Position numbers and translations under genes: made by a program | In this document: positions 33,968 to 42,735 of the stretch, piece after piece | How positions within the stretch are numbered: position 1 is the stretch's first letter | Layout: each line of letters opens with the position of its first letter | The notes under the pieces: generated by a model | Told to the model about the DNA's origin: nothing | Seen by the model: only the letters and a program-made list of their open reading frames with translations | Database searches by the model: none | DNA from: JAUVXJ01 sp964433755 | GTDB lineage: Bacteria > Chloroflexota > Anaerolineae > UBA7937 > B3-Chlor | DNA: 64,000 nucleotides | Assembly: GCA_964433755.1 (NCBI GenBank) | Contig: CAYSSR010000001.1 | Location: forward strand, 372,001-436,000 | Direction: 5' to 3'

Positions 33968-33996
33968 ATTATATTCACATGAGTGCAAGTGGTCAA
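33968..33996 (-). promoter_or_regulatory. Sigma-70 promoter for the GT4 / phosphoglycosyl transferase pair
   Basis: On the minus strand: TTGACC (33996-33991), 17-bp spacer, TATAAT (33973-33968). The start codon begins at 33956, so the message would be leaderless or nearly so. Confidence 0.7.
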
Positions 33997-34032
33997 GAGC
34001 CCCGTGGCAACGGCGGGATGAGGGTGACAGCT

Positions 34033-35148
34033 TCACCGCTGTTCCGACTCGACCATGCTGACATAGACGCCGTACGTAGCCTCGGCGATGATCTTCTGGG
34101 TATAGTGCTGCATCACACGCTGGCGTCCCTTGATCGCCAGCGAGGCGTACAAGTCTTCATCTCGCATCAGGCGGTCGAGAGAAGCTCGTAGCTGCTCCTC
34201 GTCGTTCTCAGGGAAGATCAGGCCTGCGTCGCCGATGACGTGTGTTATCTCCCCGCAGTCTGAGCCTACCACAGGGATGCCACAGGCCATGGCCTCGATG
34301 AGCACTCGTCCGAACTGCTCCTTCCAGTTGGGGCGCGATCTGGAGGGTAGCACCAGAGCCTGTAACTGTCGATAGTGGGCCGGCATCGCCGACGTAGGTA
34401 CAGGCTCCTGGAAAGTGACCCGATCCTCCAGGCCCAGGTCTCTCGACAGCTCGGTCAGGCGGGCCTTGTCTGGGCCATCTCCCAGGATGGACAGTCGCCA
34501 GTTGCCCCGCAGACCTGCTACCGCCTTCAACAACAGGTCTACCCCTTTCTCCTCCACCAAGCGTCCGGCGTAACCGATACGAAAAGAGGAGTCCACGCCC
34601 GTCTGCTCGATAGACGGGCTGTACTGGTCGGGATCGACGCCGAACTGGGGGACAAGGGTTACCGGGCCCTGATAGCCCTTTCTGCGGAGCACATCTTCCC
34701 CCTCGCGGTTGCCCGCGATGGCGTGGGCGCAGTGGCTGTAGTTGTACCGCTCCATCCAGTTGAAGGGGAACGGATAGCGGCGCAGCAGGTTCTGCCAGGT
34801 GAAGAACAAAGGCTTGGCCCCGACCCTCTGCGCCATACGTACGGCGTGGAGGGTGGCGAAGTTGTACGGCTCTTCGTCGACGTGCACGATCTCGGGTCGC
34901 ACCCGCCGGATGTGCTCGCCGAGACCTGGATAGAAGTGGAGATGGAAATGGCCGTTAAAGGCCATCTTCTCCACTGTGAGGTCGTAGCCGGCGGTATGGC
35001 TGCGCTCCAGTGGGATCACGTGGCCTTTCTCCTGCCAGTATGGCGGCACGATGGCCGTGAGCTGGATGTCCTCGAACCTGGCTAGCTCCTCCAGCTTCCT
35101 CTGGTAGCTGCCCCTGACGCAGGCCTTGGAGATCATCAATACTCTCAT
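34033..35148 (-). CDS. Glycosyltransferase family 4, GT-B fold (second of three)
   Basis: 371 residues. It starts MRVLMISKACVRGSYQRKLEEL; the donor half has IGYAGRLVEEKGVDLLLKA, LSILGDGPDKARL and the EX7E signature in WKEQFGRVLIEAMACGIPVVGSD. The acceptor half differs from both neighbours (HLHFYPGLGEHIRRVRPEI), so it probably acts on a different acceptor. Its start overlaps the end of the upstream GT4 gene by 4 bp, showing translational coupling. It ends about 40 bp before the next promoter. The exact sugar cannot be told. Confidence 0.92.
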   Translation of the reverse strand: MRVLMISKACVRGSYQRKLEELARFEDIQLTAIVPPYWQEKGHVIPLERSHTAGYDLTVEKMAFNGHFHLHFYPGLGEHIRRVRPEIVHVDEEPYNFATLHAVRMAQRVGAKPLFFTWQNLLRRYPFPFNWMERYNYSHCAHAIAGNREGEDVLRRKGYQGPVTLVPQFGVDPDQYSPSIEQTGVDSSFRIGYAGRLVEEKGVDLLLKAVAGLRGNWRLSILGDGPDKARLTELSRDLGLEDRVTFQEPVPTSAMPAHYRQLQALVLPSRSRPNWKEQFGRVLIEAMACGIPVVGSDCGEITHVIGDAGLIFPENDEEQLRASLDRLMRDEDLYASLAIKGRQRVMQHYTQKIIAEATYGVYVSMVESEQR

Positions 35149-36323
35149 GTGCTGTCCGGGACTGGCGATGGAGACGCGGCTACCGACCTGTACGTGTCCA
35201 GCGTCTGGCCGACAGTCTCTTGCCAGGAGAAGAGTTTGCCCCGCTGGAGTGCCCTGGACGCCAGTTCCTCCCTGCGAGGCGCGCTCTCCAGCAGAAGGGT
35301 CATGGCTGCTGCCAGACCCGCCGCATCGCCCGGGTCAACCAGCAGGGCTGCATCTCCTGTGATCTCGGGCAGGGAGGTGCACTTGGAGGCGATGACAGCC
35401 GTGCCACACGACATAGCTTCCAGGACGGGAAGGCCAAACCCCTCGTAGAGGGACGGGAAGACGAACAGCGTAGCAGCGCTGTACAGGGCTGGCTTGTCTT
35501 CCTCTGCCACCCATTCGGTGAAGACCACCCTGTCCCTCAAGCCCCATCTCTCCACCATGGGGCGTGGGTCGGGAAAGAAGTCTGAGTCGCGCGTCGGCAG
35601 GCGGCCCGCGATGACGAGCCGCGTCTGCTTGGTCAGGTCGGCGTCCATGGCGGCGTAGGCGGCGACGAGGGTCTCGACGTTCTTGCGCTGGTCGAACCCG
35701 CCGAGGTACAACACGTACTTCTCCGGCAGGCCGTACTTGCGTCGGAGATCAGACAGCCTATCCCTTTCCACCACGGGCTGGAAGGCCTCGCTCGCTGCCA
35801 GGTGCACCACCCGCACCCGCTGGGCTGGCACGCGCAGAAGCCTGACGATGTCCTTCTTCGAGGCGTGGGAGTCGGTGAGGATGGCGGCGGCTCGTCTGGC
35901 GGCCATGGCGACCAGTCCAATGTATGCGCGTACCAGAAGGGAGCCACGGTAGGCTGGGAGGACGAGGGGGATCAGGTCGTGGATGGTGACCACCATCTTG
36001 CGTGCGCCGAGTAGCGACGGTGCGAAGTAGGGCACGTGAATGACGTCTACGCCCTCACGGAGGCAGGCTCGAGGAAAGGAGACTTGCTCGAACCAGAGCT
36101 TGGCGACGTTCTCTCCCAGCGCCAGGGGAGTAGCCAGCAGGCGCTCGCCGATCCGCGCCGGTGGCGAGAGGGCCGCTCCATCGCCCGGGCCGTCGCTCGG
36201 CCTGAAGAGAAGGCATTCGGGCCTGGCCTCGAGATCGAGCAATCCAGAGACCAGTCGGCGGGTGTATTGGCCGCTGCCCGTGCTCTCCATGTCCCAGAAG
36301 AACCCGTTGATCCCCAAGCGCAT
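35145..36323 (-). CDS. Glycosyltransferase family 4, GT-B fold (third of three)
   Basis: 392 residues. MRLGINGFFWDMESTGSGQYTRRL is a common GT4 start with the glycine-rich acceptor loop. The donor half has VLYLGGFDQRKNVETL, VVFTEWVAEEDKPALYSAA and the EX7E signature in YEGFGLPVLEAMSCGTAVIASK. It is similar in layout to the GT4 at 32817-33956, suggesting duplication. The gene starts immediately after the stop of the ChlI-like AAA gene and overlaps the next GT4 by 4 bp, so galE, the AAA gene and two GT4 genes probably form one message. Confidence 0.93.
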   Translation of the reverse strand: MRLGINGFFWDMESTGSGQYTRRLVSGLLDLEARPECLLFRPSDGPGDGAALSPPARIGERLLATPLALGENVAKLWFEQVSFPRACLREGVDVIHVPYFAPSLLGARKMVVTIHDLIPLVLPAYRGSLLVRAYIGLVAMAARRAAAILTDSHASKKDIVRLLRVPAQRVRVVHLAASEAFQPVVERDRLSDLRRKYGLPEKYVLYLGGFDQRKNVETLVAAYAAMDADLTKQTRLVIAGRLPTRDSDFFPDPRPMVERWGLRDRVVFTEWVAEEDKPALYSAATLFVFPSLYEGFGLPVLEAMSCGTAVIASKCTSLPEITGDAALLVDPGDAAGLAAAMTLLLESAPRREELASRALQRGKLFSWQETVGQTLDTYRSVAASPSPVPDST

Positions 36324-37388
36324 CTAGTGTTTCTCGATCCCCAGGATTCTCTTGACCCCATTGGCGATTCTCTCGTCTTCTTTGTGGCTGTCCTTCACGA
36401 AACGCTCCATATAGTCGCTTCGGCGCTGGCGCAGCGCCAGGGGCGCCACCACGGCCACGTCCTCCTCCGTTACCTCCTGTCGCCCGTCGGCCGCAGCCCT
36501 TGCGCGAGCGGCCTCCAGGAGCACGATCTCCGCACGGTGCGACTGGACGTGCAGAGAGTTGATGAGCCGCATACCCGCCTGGGCCGTCCTCGGCGGAATG
36601 GTGACCTTGGGCAGCAGGTCCTTGGCGCTGGCGATCTCATCCGCGAGAGCCATGGTCTGATCCGCGTAGCTGGCAGCGAACGACACGGGATCGTCGGCAA
36701 AGCTCCGGTTGCGTTCGTAGACATCCAGGCGCTGCTGGGCTTCCTGCACCGGGGCTACGACGACCCGGAGACCCAGACGATCCATGAGCTGAGGGCGAAG
36801 GGTGCCCTCCTCAGGGTTCATGGAGCCGATGAGCAGGAACTCCGAGGGAAAGGTCCCGATCAACCTGCCTCGTCGCACCACGTAGTAGCCTCGCGACGCC
36901 GCATCGAGGATGCAGTTCACGATCTCCTCGTCCAGCAGGTTCACCTCGTCCACGTACAGGACGTTGCGGTGGGAGTAGTGGAGGATGCCTTGCTGCAACT
37001 GCCAGCGGCTCTGCTCCAGGGCGACTCTGGGGTTGGGTCCGCCGATCACGTCGTCCATGCTGGCGTTGAGGGGCAGCTCGACCAACTGCATGGGGGCCAG
37101 ATAGGTGATCTCTTCACCCTTCTCCAGCTTCTCGGCACACTCCGGGCAGATGTACTCCATGGAGATGGCGGCGAGGCGGGGGTCACACCCGTGAGGGCAG
37201 CTACTCTGCTGCACGGGCGGGAGCAGGTCGACGAGCCCTCGAGCTGCCGTCGTCTTGCCCGTGCCCCTCGGTCCCATCAGGAGAACGCCGCGGAGTCTTG
37301 GGTTTATGGCCGCCAGGATCAGTGCGGTCTTCATCTCTTCCTGGCCCACCAGGGCCAGCAAGGGGTAGTTCACGATCTCGGCCATCAC
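36324..37388 (-). CDS. Magnesium-chelatase ChlI-like AAA+ ATPase
   Basis: 354 residues. Walker A is GPRGTGKT (39-46), Walker B lies in NVLYVDEVNLLDEEI, and ASRGYYVVRRGR, GSMNPEEGTLRPQLMDRLGL (sensor 1 and arginine finger region) and the C-terminal lid follow. This is the BchI/ChlI clade. Odd: where ChlI proteins have a beta-hairpin insert, this one carries CPHGC (64-68) and CPEC (81-84), a likely zinc knuckle. No ChlD or ChlH partner is visible, and the neighbours are glycan genes, so a chlorophyll role is not supported. It may remodel some other partner, as MoxR-like AAA proteins do. Confidence 0.88.
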   Translation of the reverse strand: MMAEIVNYPLLALVGQEEMKTALILAAINPRLRGVLLMGPRGTGKTTAARGLVDLLPPVQQSSCPHGCDPRLAAISMEYICPECAEKLEKGEEITYLAPMQLVELPLNASMDDVIGGPNPRVALEQSRWQLQQGILHYSHRNVLYVDEVNLLDEEIVNCILDAASRGYYVVRRGRLIGTFPSEFLLIGSMNPEEGTLRPQLMDRLGLRVVVAPVQEAQQRLDVYERNRSFADDPVSFAASYADQTMALADEIASAKDLLPKVTIPPRTAQAGMRLINSLHVQSHRAEIVLLEAARARAAADGRQEVTEEDVAVVAPLALRQRRSDYMERFVKDSHKEDERIANGVKRILGIEKH

Positions 37389-37429
37389 TCCCCCCTAGAA
37401 GGCGCGTAGTGCGATCCCTGGTCCCGTGC

Positions 37430-38431
37430 TCAGCTCTCGCCTGTGCGGCGTGATCTCCGGCCATATCCGTCCGGATGGGCTCGGTGCCAGCGCCAGGCGC
37501 TCTCGATGATGTCTTTCAGGTGCGGAAAACGCGGCTGCCAGTCGAGGTCCTGCCGAATCCTGTCGGAGCTGGCTACCAAGGTCGCCGGGTCCCCCGCGCG
37601 GCGAGGTGCGATCACTGCAGGGATGTCATGTCCGGTGACCGCTCGTGCTGTGGCCACCACCTCGTGCACGGTGAACCCCTGGCCATTACCCAGATTGTAC
37701 ACGCAGCTTCCACGGTCCAGGGCCTCTAGCGCCAGGACGTGTGCCTGGGCCAGGTCCACGACATGGATGTAGTCACGCACGCAGGTCCCGTCCCTCGTGG
37801 GATAGTCGTCACCGTAGATGTCCAGAGAATCCTTCTGACCGAGGGCCACCCTGAGGACGAGAGGGATGAGATGGGTCTCGGGGCTATGGTCCTCTCCGTA
37901 GGCTTCCGATGCCCCCGCTGCGTTGAAGTAGCGAAGGCTGGCGTACCTTAGCCCGTATCGAACTTCGCACCAGTGGAGCATCCTCTCGATCATCAGTTTG
38001 GACTCGCCGTAGGGGCTGCTGGGGGCGAGCCTGGCGTCCTCCGCGATGGGGACTCGCTCCGGATCTCCGTAGACGTTAGCGGTGGAAGAAAGGATGAAAC
38101 TCTTCACGTCGTGGGTTGCCACCGCTTCGAGCAGATTGATGGCGTTGCTGACGTTGTCCCTGATGAAGGGCAGAGGATTCTGCATGGAGAACGGCACGAT
38201 GCTGTGAGCTGCAAAGTGCATCACTGCATCGATGGAATGTGCGTTGAAGACGTCGTTCAGCCGATCCTTGTCTGCCAGGTCGCCTTTCTCGAAGACCGCT
38301 TCCGGGTGCACGGCCTCACTGTGCCCGTACAGCAGGCTATCGTAGACGACCACCTCGTGGCCAGCCTCGATCAGCACTTCGGTAGCTATGCTTCCGATGT
38401 AACCCGCGCCACCTGTGACCAGGATGTTCAT
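37430..38431 (-). CDS. galE: UDP-glucose 4-epimerase
   Basis: 333 residues. GGAGYIGS (7-14) binds NAD; SSTANVYG and Y141-x3-K145 in SPYGESKLMIE form the active site; YFNAAGA, IYGDDYPTRDGTCVRDYIHV and NLGNGQGFTV are GalE signatures. Known: it interconverts UDP-glucose and UDP-galactose, supplying UDP-Gal to the glycosyltransferases downstream. It heads the minus-strand cluster and has its own promoter at 38449-38477. The 42-bp gap to the AAA gene suggests one operon. Confidence 0.95.
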   Translation of the reverse strand: MNILVTGGAGYIGSIATEVLIEAGHEVVVYDSLLYGHSEAVHPEAVFEKGDLADKDRLNDVFNAHSIDAVMHFAAHSIVPFSMQNPLPFIRDNVSNAINLLEAVATHDVKSFILSSTANVYGDPERVPIAEDARLAPSSPYGESKLMIERMLHWCEVRYGLRYASLRYFNAAGASEAYGEDHSPETHLIPLVLRVALGQKDSLDIYGDDYPTRDGTCVRDYIHVVDLAQAHVLALEALDRGSCVYNLGNGQGFTVHEVVATARAVTGHDIPAVIAPRRAGDPATLVASSDRIRQDLDWQPRFPHLKDIIESAWRWHRAHPDGYGRRSRRTGES

Positions 38432-38448
38432 CGTCCCATGCCCGGACC

Positions 38449-38477
38449 ATTATACGCTTTCCTGTTGGATTCCTCAA
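38449..38477 (-). promoter_or_regulatory. Sigma-70 promoter for galE
   Basis: On the minus strand: TTGAGG (38477-38472), 17-bp spacer, TATAAT (38454-38449). The galE ATG starts at 38431, giving a leader of about 11 nt. Confidence 0.65.
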
Positions 38478-38516
38478 CTGAATCGACGAGCAACCGCCAG
38501 GCGCCCGGCACGAAGA

Positions 38517-38547
38517 GAGGATATGGGGGACGTATTCCCATATCCTC
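38517..38547 (-). terminator. Stem-loop downstream of the lipoprotein gene
   Basis: GAGGATATGGG (38517-38527) and CCCATATCCTC (38537-38547) form an 11-bp perfect stem with a 9-nt loop. It lies 53 bp past the lipoprotein stop. There is no strong U-tract, so it may act as a weak terminator or mRNA-stabilising hairpin. Confidence 0.45.
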
Positions 38548-38599
38548 CCTGGCTAGTGCTCTGGGCGCGGCGAGATGCCGCCAGGCTACGTAGCCGACT

Positions 38600-39709
38600 C
38601 TAGTAGGGCCAAGCGCTCTCGTCCACTACGAAGGTGTTGCCCGCGTGGTTAAAATCGCCTGTGTAACTGTTGAACACCGCCTCTGGCGCGCCAATGGCCA
38701 AGGCGGAGACTAGATTGCCCTCTGGCTTGAACAGCAGGCCGACGTCCATTAGCTCTCCGTTCGCGATGTACCTGAAGACGACCAACACGCCGCCGTCGTT
38801 TTGGGCCTCGCGGCTCACTTCCTGGTACCCTTCGGCCTGACCAAACCCGGCGGAGATAGCGACGTCGATGAAGTCATCCAGGCCCTGCGCGCTCAGCGTT
38901 TCACCCACGTCGACGAGCTCCGCGAAGATGAACGCTCCGCTTTCCCCCGAGAAGCTGATGAAGATGTCCTGCCCCTGGGTCGACAGGTCCTCCACGAGCC
39001 AACCTGCCGGGTATTCGATGCTGAATACTCCACTGGGGTGTACGAATGCTGTATAGCTGGAGGCTGGTCCCTCAGCGGTCGGGGGCGTAACCACGAGGCT
39101 GTCGATCATGTGGTCCAAGACTTCGGCGTGCTCGTCCCACCGGTCCTCCGAGCTGCCCAAGCACAGCGCGGAGAAGAGGCTATCGTGGATCTCGAAGAAG
39201 CATGCAGCCTGCGTGGGTTCTTCCTCACGTGTGTAGTAGAAGCGGAGGAGAACGCTGCCGTCTGCCTGATCCTCTCGGCTCAACTCCTCATAGGCGTCAT
39301 CCGTGGCGAACGCGGACGCGTCGACCATCCACTCATCGATCAGGGCGTGCATCTGGCTCTGCGGATCCGCTATCCCCGTGAGCTGACTCAGGAACAGCGA
39401 CGCGGATGCATAGAGCTCCTCCGGATACCAGAAGATGGATATGGTATCCGAGCGTGAACGGTCGTCCGTCGTCCAGTCGGCCGGATAGTCGATGCTGAAA
39501 AGGCCCACCGGGTTTTCGTATTCTGCATACTCGACGGCCGAGTCTCCTTCGTCCGGAATCGGAGTGGGAGGGATAGCTGTGGCTGCCGGGGGAGCCGATG
39601 TGGCCGATTCAGCGGGGGCAGGCTCTCCACCGCCACAGCCCACGATCAGAACCACCGACACGGCCACGGCCAGAGTGAGCAGCATTGTACACGTTCTCGA
39701 TCTCTTCAT
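38600..39709 (-). CDS. Lipoprotein with two PsbP/DUF-like repeats, unknown
   Basis: 369 residues from ATG 39709, which follows AGGAGG by 12 nt. The signal peptide ends in a lipobox, LIVGC, so Cys25 is the likely lipidation site. A Pro/Ala/Thr-rich linker (27-50) leads to two similar domains: VGLFSIDYPADWTTDD (about 66) and SGVFSIEYPAGWLVED (about 222), each followed by LFLSQL/FIFAEL-type strands and an E-LSREDQADGS/EVSREAQNDGG segment. The repeat resembles PsbP- or DUF1795-like sheet domains often found in surface lipoproteins. It is probably exposed on the outer side of the membrane. Function unknown. Confidence 0.82.
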   Translation of the reverse strand: MKRSRTCTMLLTLAVAVSVVLIVGCGGGEPAPAESATSAPPAATAIPPTPIPDEGDSAVEYAEYENPVGLFSIDYPADWTTDDRSRSDTISIFWYPEELYASASLFLSQLTGIADPQSQMHALIDEWMVDASAFATDDAYEELSREDQADGSVLLRFYYTREEEPTQAACFFEIHDSLFSALCLGSSEDRWDEHAEVLDHMIDSLVVTPPTAEGPASSYTAFVHPSGVFSIEYPAGWLVEDLSTQGQDIFISFSGESGAFIFAELVDVGETLSAQGLDDFIDVAISAGFGQAEGYQEVSREAQNDGGVLVVFRYIANGELMDVGLLFKPEGNLVSALAIGAPEAVFNSYTGDFNHAGNTFVVDESAWPY

Positions 39710-40107
39710 TCTGATACAGATCCTCCTGTTATTCATGGTATCCGGCGTGGGTCCACGGGGGGCGTTAGTTATGCACGTTCGACGAAGAAAAGTCAAGGAA
39801 GGGTCTTGGTCATCCACGGATGCCCAGATGACTCCTCGATCGAGGCGATGTGACGAAGATTGGTGGGTAGCGGACCGGCGCCGAAGGAGTGCTCATCAAG
39901 AGCACGCCTGTCACAAGCGGGGTCGTGTCGCTCCTCGTGTACGTTTCTGATCCCGGTGCGTCTATACACAGAGTTGGCAGACCCCGGCTACCTGGCGGTG
40001 CGAATCGATTCCAGGCTGCTGGGGAGGCGCGGCGCAAGCAATGCGGCTGGTACCGAGCACCCAAGCGTGTCACTGGTATGTGCTCCCACGTAGGTGAACG
40101 AGGTCGC
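39710..40107. other. Intergenic stretch between lipoprotein and GH2 genes
   Basis: About 400 bp with the lipoprotein promoter near one end. Small open frames on both strands show no ribosome sites, known motifs or coding-like composition. Nothing else was seen. Confidence 0.5.
39768..39796 (-). promoter_or_regulatory. Probable promoter for the lipoprotein gene
   Basis: On the minus strand: TTGACT (39796-39791), 17-bp spacer, CATAAC (39773-39768). The -35 is good and the -10 moderate. Confidence 0.45.
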
Positions 40108-42366
40108 CTATTCCAGCAGCCAGCGGCCAACCCTGGCGTAGAGTCTGTCCAGTAGCTCCGTGCTTCTTGGGTCATACTGCCGCAGGTCGTACGCGTTGGT
40201 GGAGACGACCTTCTCGCCCTGACGTAGCGTGGTTTCGACCTGCCCTGGCTCTTGGTTCAGCAGATGTTCCACCCACGCAACAGGCTGTGAGGAGTCGGAT
40301 GGCAATGAAACCGTGTCCGAGAAGAGAGAGACCCCGTCCAGTCGCACGTCCAGCATACAATCGGGCATGTCGGTCTGGAGGTCGTTGATGGCCCACACGC
40401 GGGCGCGGAAGAGGTCTCCACGCCTGTACTGGCGGAGGGGGAACTCCAGGCAAACGAGGACCGGATGGTACAGCGACTTGAGCCGCTCGTACGCTCGTTT
40501 CGGCTGGCGGTAGTAGTCGAAAAGACTCCAGGAGATGGCAGGCCAGGCGTCGTTGAGCTGCCAGACGACGGTGCCACTGGTGCGGTACTTGCGGCGGCGG
40601 AAGTGCTCGATAGCGACCTGAAGCGCGTAGGCCTGTGCCCTTTGCGATGCCTCTATCCATTCCTGGGGGCTGCGAGGGGAGATGGGATCGACGTATCGCT
40701 GTAGCTTCTCCAACTGGGCGCAGTGATAGCGCCAGCCACCGCCCGGAGGGTAGATTCCTTCGGCCGGCAGGAACCGGGAGAGCGAGGACAGGTCGGGCAC
40801 CGCCTGGAGCCCGAATTCGGTGATGAATTGAGGACGGTCTTTGAGGTACTCGCGCACGGAGGCTTTGCCGTGCCACACCAGCCAGTTGTGGGTGGCTCCA
40901 CCACGAGGCGAGGTCTTGCGGAAGGGGCGGGTTCCATCCTCGGTGCGGACGATCGCCTCCAATGAGTCCACCTGTCTTCGGTTGCGGCGGTAGCTGAATT
41001 CGTTCCCCCCGCACCACAGCAGAAGCGACGGATGGTTGCGCAGTTGGCGGACGATGCTCCTTCCTTCCTGGGCGAGCAGGTCCTGGAAGCGGGCAGTGCG
41101 CGGCAGGTGCCCCAGGAGCAGACAAGCCAAGGGGAACTCCTGCCACACCAGGATGCCGAGCTCGTCGCACAGATCGTAGAAGGCCCTCTTCTCGCGCAGC
41201 CCTCCTCCCCACACACGGAGCAGGTTGATGCCTGCTTCTTTGGCCATGAGAATCATGCCTTCGTAGTCGTCCCGAGTCAGCCTTCCCGGCAGGGCGTCGA
41301 GGGGCACCCAGTTGGCCCCGCGAATGAACTCAGGCTTTCCGTTGATAACCACCGTCCAGTCTTCGTTCTCTTCGGGCGTGTCCGGATTACGCGCCATCTT
41401 CACGCTGCGGACCCCGAAGCTCTGGGTGAGGGAGTCCAGCACCTCACCATCGCGCTCGATCTGGAGAGTGAGATCGTAGAGACAGGGTTCCCCCCGGTCC
41501 CACGGCTGCCAGAGGCAGGCCTCCGGCAGGTCGAATCCCAGGTGGGCGGTCTGCTCGCCGGCTTTCAGGCGGAGAGGGAATCCCAGGTGCCAGGTCTGAG
41601 AGCCACAGTCTTCGCGGCTCCGGACGTCCACCCGCGCCAGGACCTCCTGGGGTGTGTCTGAGTCCAGCGTGAGGCGGACGGTGACGCGCGCGTCGTTGCC
41701 CTCGGGGCGCGCCTCGACCCACACGTCTTGCAGGAACACCGACCGTGTCACGATGAGAGCGACGTCGTCCCACAGGCCCATGGTCCTCATGCGAGGGGCG
41801 AAATCCCAACCGAAACCCATCTGGCACTTCAAGGTGGCGGAGCGAGGAGGAAAGGCCTCCCGGCCACGCTGGAGGGCCTTGGCCACCGGTGACCAGAGGC
41901 CTTCCCACCAGGAGAGCTCACGCTGCGGCAACGAATCAGAGGCCCAGATACGCACGGCCAGTTCGGAATCTTGGGGCCTCACGAGGCTGGTGATCTCGTA
42001 GACCTGGCGAGAGAACATACCCTCGTGCCGCCCGAGTTCCTCCTCGTCGAGGAAGATGGCTGAGATGTAGTCGATCCCTTCGAACGAGACGAAAGCCCTC
42101 TCACCGGGTGTCAGGGTGAGATGGAGGGGCCGCGCGTACCACCAGTCGTAGGCGTCTACCCACTGGCTGTCTTCGTTGTTGGTGCCGTAGAAGGGATCCT
42201 CGATGCGACCTGTGGCCAGGAGGTCGGTCCGCACGTTACCTGGCACGGTGGCCGGCAGCCACTCCTGCACTTCGCCCCGGTCATCGAGTCGGGTGTGGAG
42301 GGGCTTGGGTGTGACAGGGCCGAACCGCCACTCGGTACCGCCCAGGTTCTCGGTTCTGCGTGTCAC
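40108..42366 (-). CDS. Glycoside hydrolase family 2, beta-mannosidase type
   Basis: 752 residues if GTG 42366 is the start (GGAG motifs 4-10 nt upstream); GTG 42405 is an alternative adding 13. The N-terminal sugar-binding sandwich (ATVPGNVRTDLL, DPFYGTNN, WWYAR) is typical of beta-mannosidases. It is followed by an Ig-like domain and the TIM barrel with IRGANWVPLD, LLRVWGGGLRE and FYDLCDELGILVWQEF. Acid/base E456 is in CGGNEFSYRR and nucleophile E517 in FITEFG. No signal peptide is seen, so it probably works inside the cell on imported manno-oligosaccharides. It stands alone; no transporter or regulator is adjacent. Confidence 0.92.
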   Translation of the reverse strand: MTRRTENLGGTEWRFGPVTPKPLHTRLDDRGEVQEWLPATVPGNVRTDLLATGRIEDPFYGTNNEDSQWVDAYDWWYARPLHLTLTPGERAFVSFEGIDYISAIFLDEEELGRHEGMFSRQVYEITSLVRPQDSELAVRIWASDSLPQRELSWWEGLWSPVAKALQRGREAFPPRSATLKCQMGFGWDFAPRMRTMGLWDDVALIVTRSVFLQDVWVEARPEGNDARVTVRLTLDSDTPQEVLARVDVRSREDCGSQTWHLGFPLRLKAGEQTAHLGFDLPEACLWQPWDRGEPCLYDLTLQIERDGEVLDSLTQSFGVRSVKMARNPDTPEENEDWTVVINGKPEFIRGANWVPLDALPGRLTRDDYEGMILMAKEAGINLLRVWGGGLREKRAFYDLCDELGILVWQEFPLACLLLGHLPRTARFQDLLAQEGRSIVRQLRNHPSLLLWCGGNEFSYRRNRRQVDSLEAIVRTEDGTRPFRKTSPRGGATHNWLVWHGKASVREYLKDRPQFITEFGLQAVPDLSSLSRFLPAEGIYPPGGGWRYHCAQLEKLQRYVDPISPRSPQEWIEASQRAQAYALQVAIEHFRRRKYRTSGTVVWQLNDAWPAISWSLFDYYRQPKRAYERLKSLYHPVLVCLEFPLRQYRRGDLFRARVWAINDLQTDMPDCMLDVRLDGVSLFSDTVSLPSDSSQPVAWVEHLLNQEPGQVETTLRQGEKVVSTNAYDLRQYDPRSTELLDRLYARVGRWLLE

Positions 42367-42581
42367 GGCGCTCCGTCTCCGTCCTGGATCATTGGCCTGC
42401 CCCACGTGTTGAATGACACCGGAACATTGCAGGCAGACCTCCCTGGCGGGAAGATCATACGCCAGTCTGTGAGTGAAGTCAATAGCACTGGCGTGCCGGA
42501 CCGGTCAGAGTCTTTGCCTACGGTAGTCCTACGACAGCCCCACGGGTAGCCTCCGCGCCACAGACACCACCCCCAGGACTG

Positions 42582-42605
42582 GTATGGATTGAACAGAATC
42601 CATAC
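42582..42605. promoter_or_regulatory. 9-bp inverted repeat upstream of a promoter (possible operator)
   Basis: GTATGGATT and AATCCATAC flank 6 nt (GAACAG). It ends 49 bp before the -35 of the promoter at 42655, a place where an activator or repressor could bind. Confidence 0.45.
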
Positions 42606-42654
42606 GAAATGTGGCGTGTTTGGCACATCCTGTTGAGTATGTATAAACAAATCC

Positions 42655-42683
42655 TTGACAACGAGGGGGAAATTTGGTAAAAT
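42655..42683 (+). promoter_or_regulatory. Strong sigma-70 promoter for the Cys-rich protein gene
   Basis: TTGACA (42655-42660), 17-bp spacer, TAAAAT (42678-42683) with TGG before it (extended -10). The leader to ATG 42880 is about 190 nt. Confidence 0.7.
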
Positions 42684-42694
42684 GATAGTGGATT

Positions 42695-42735
42695 CTCCCG
42701 TGGGAGTGAGGCCCTTGGCGCTCACCCCACTTTTC
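42695..42735 (+). promoter_or_regulatory. Leader hairpins resembling an attenuator
   Basis: CTCCC-GT-GGGAG (42695-42706) is followed by GTGAGGCC-CTT-GGC-G-CTCAC (42706-42725), then CCCACTTTT. The two hairpins meet at 42706, so both may form only if the junction is free. The second plus T-run looks terminator-like and lies shortly after the predicted transcription start. Confidence 0.4.

Noticed and set aside
36036..37409. 457-codon open frame on the plus strand
   Set aside because: Antisense to the GT4 and ChlI-like genes, both of which have intact signature motifs.
39810..40175. 121-codon open frame on the minus strand overlapping the end of the GH2 gene
   Set aside because: Out of frame with the GH2 protein, Arg/Pro/Ser-rich, with no ribosome site and no recognisable motif.
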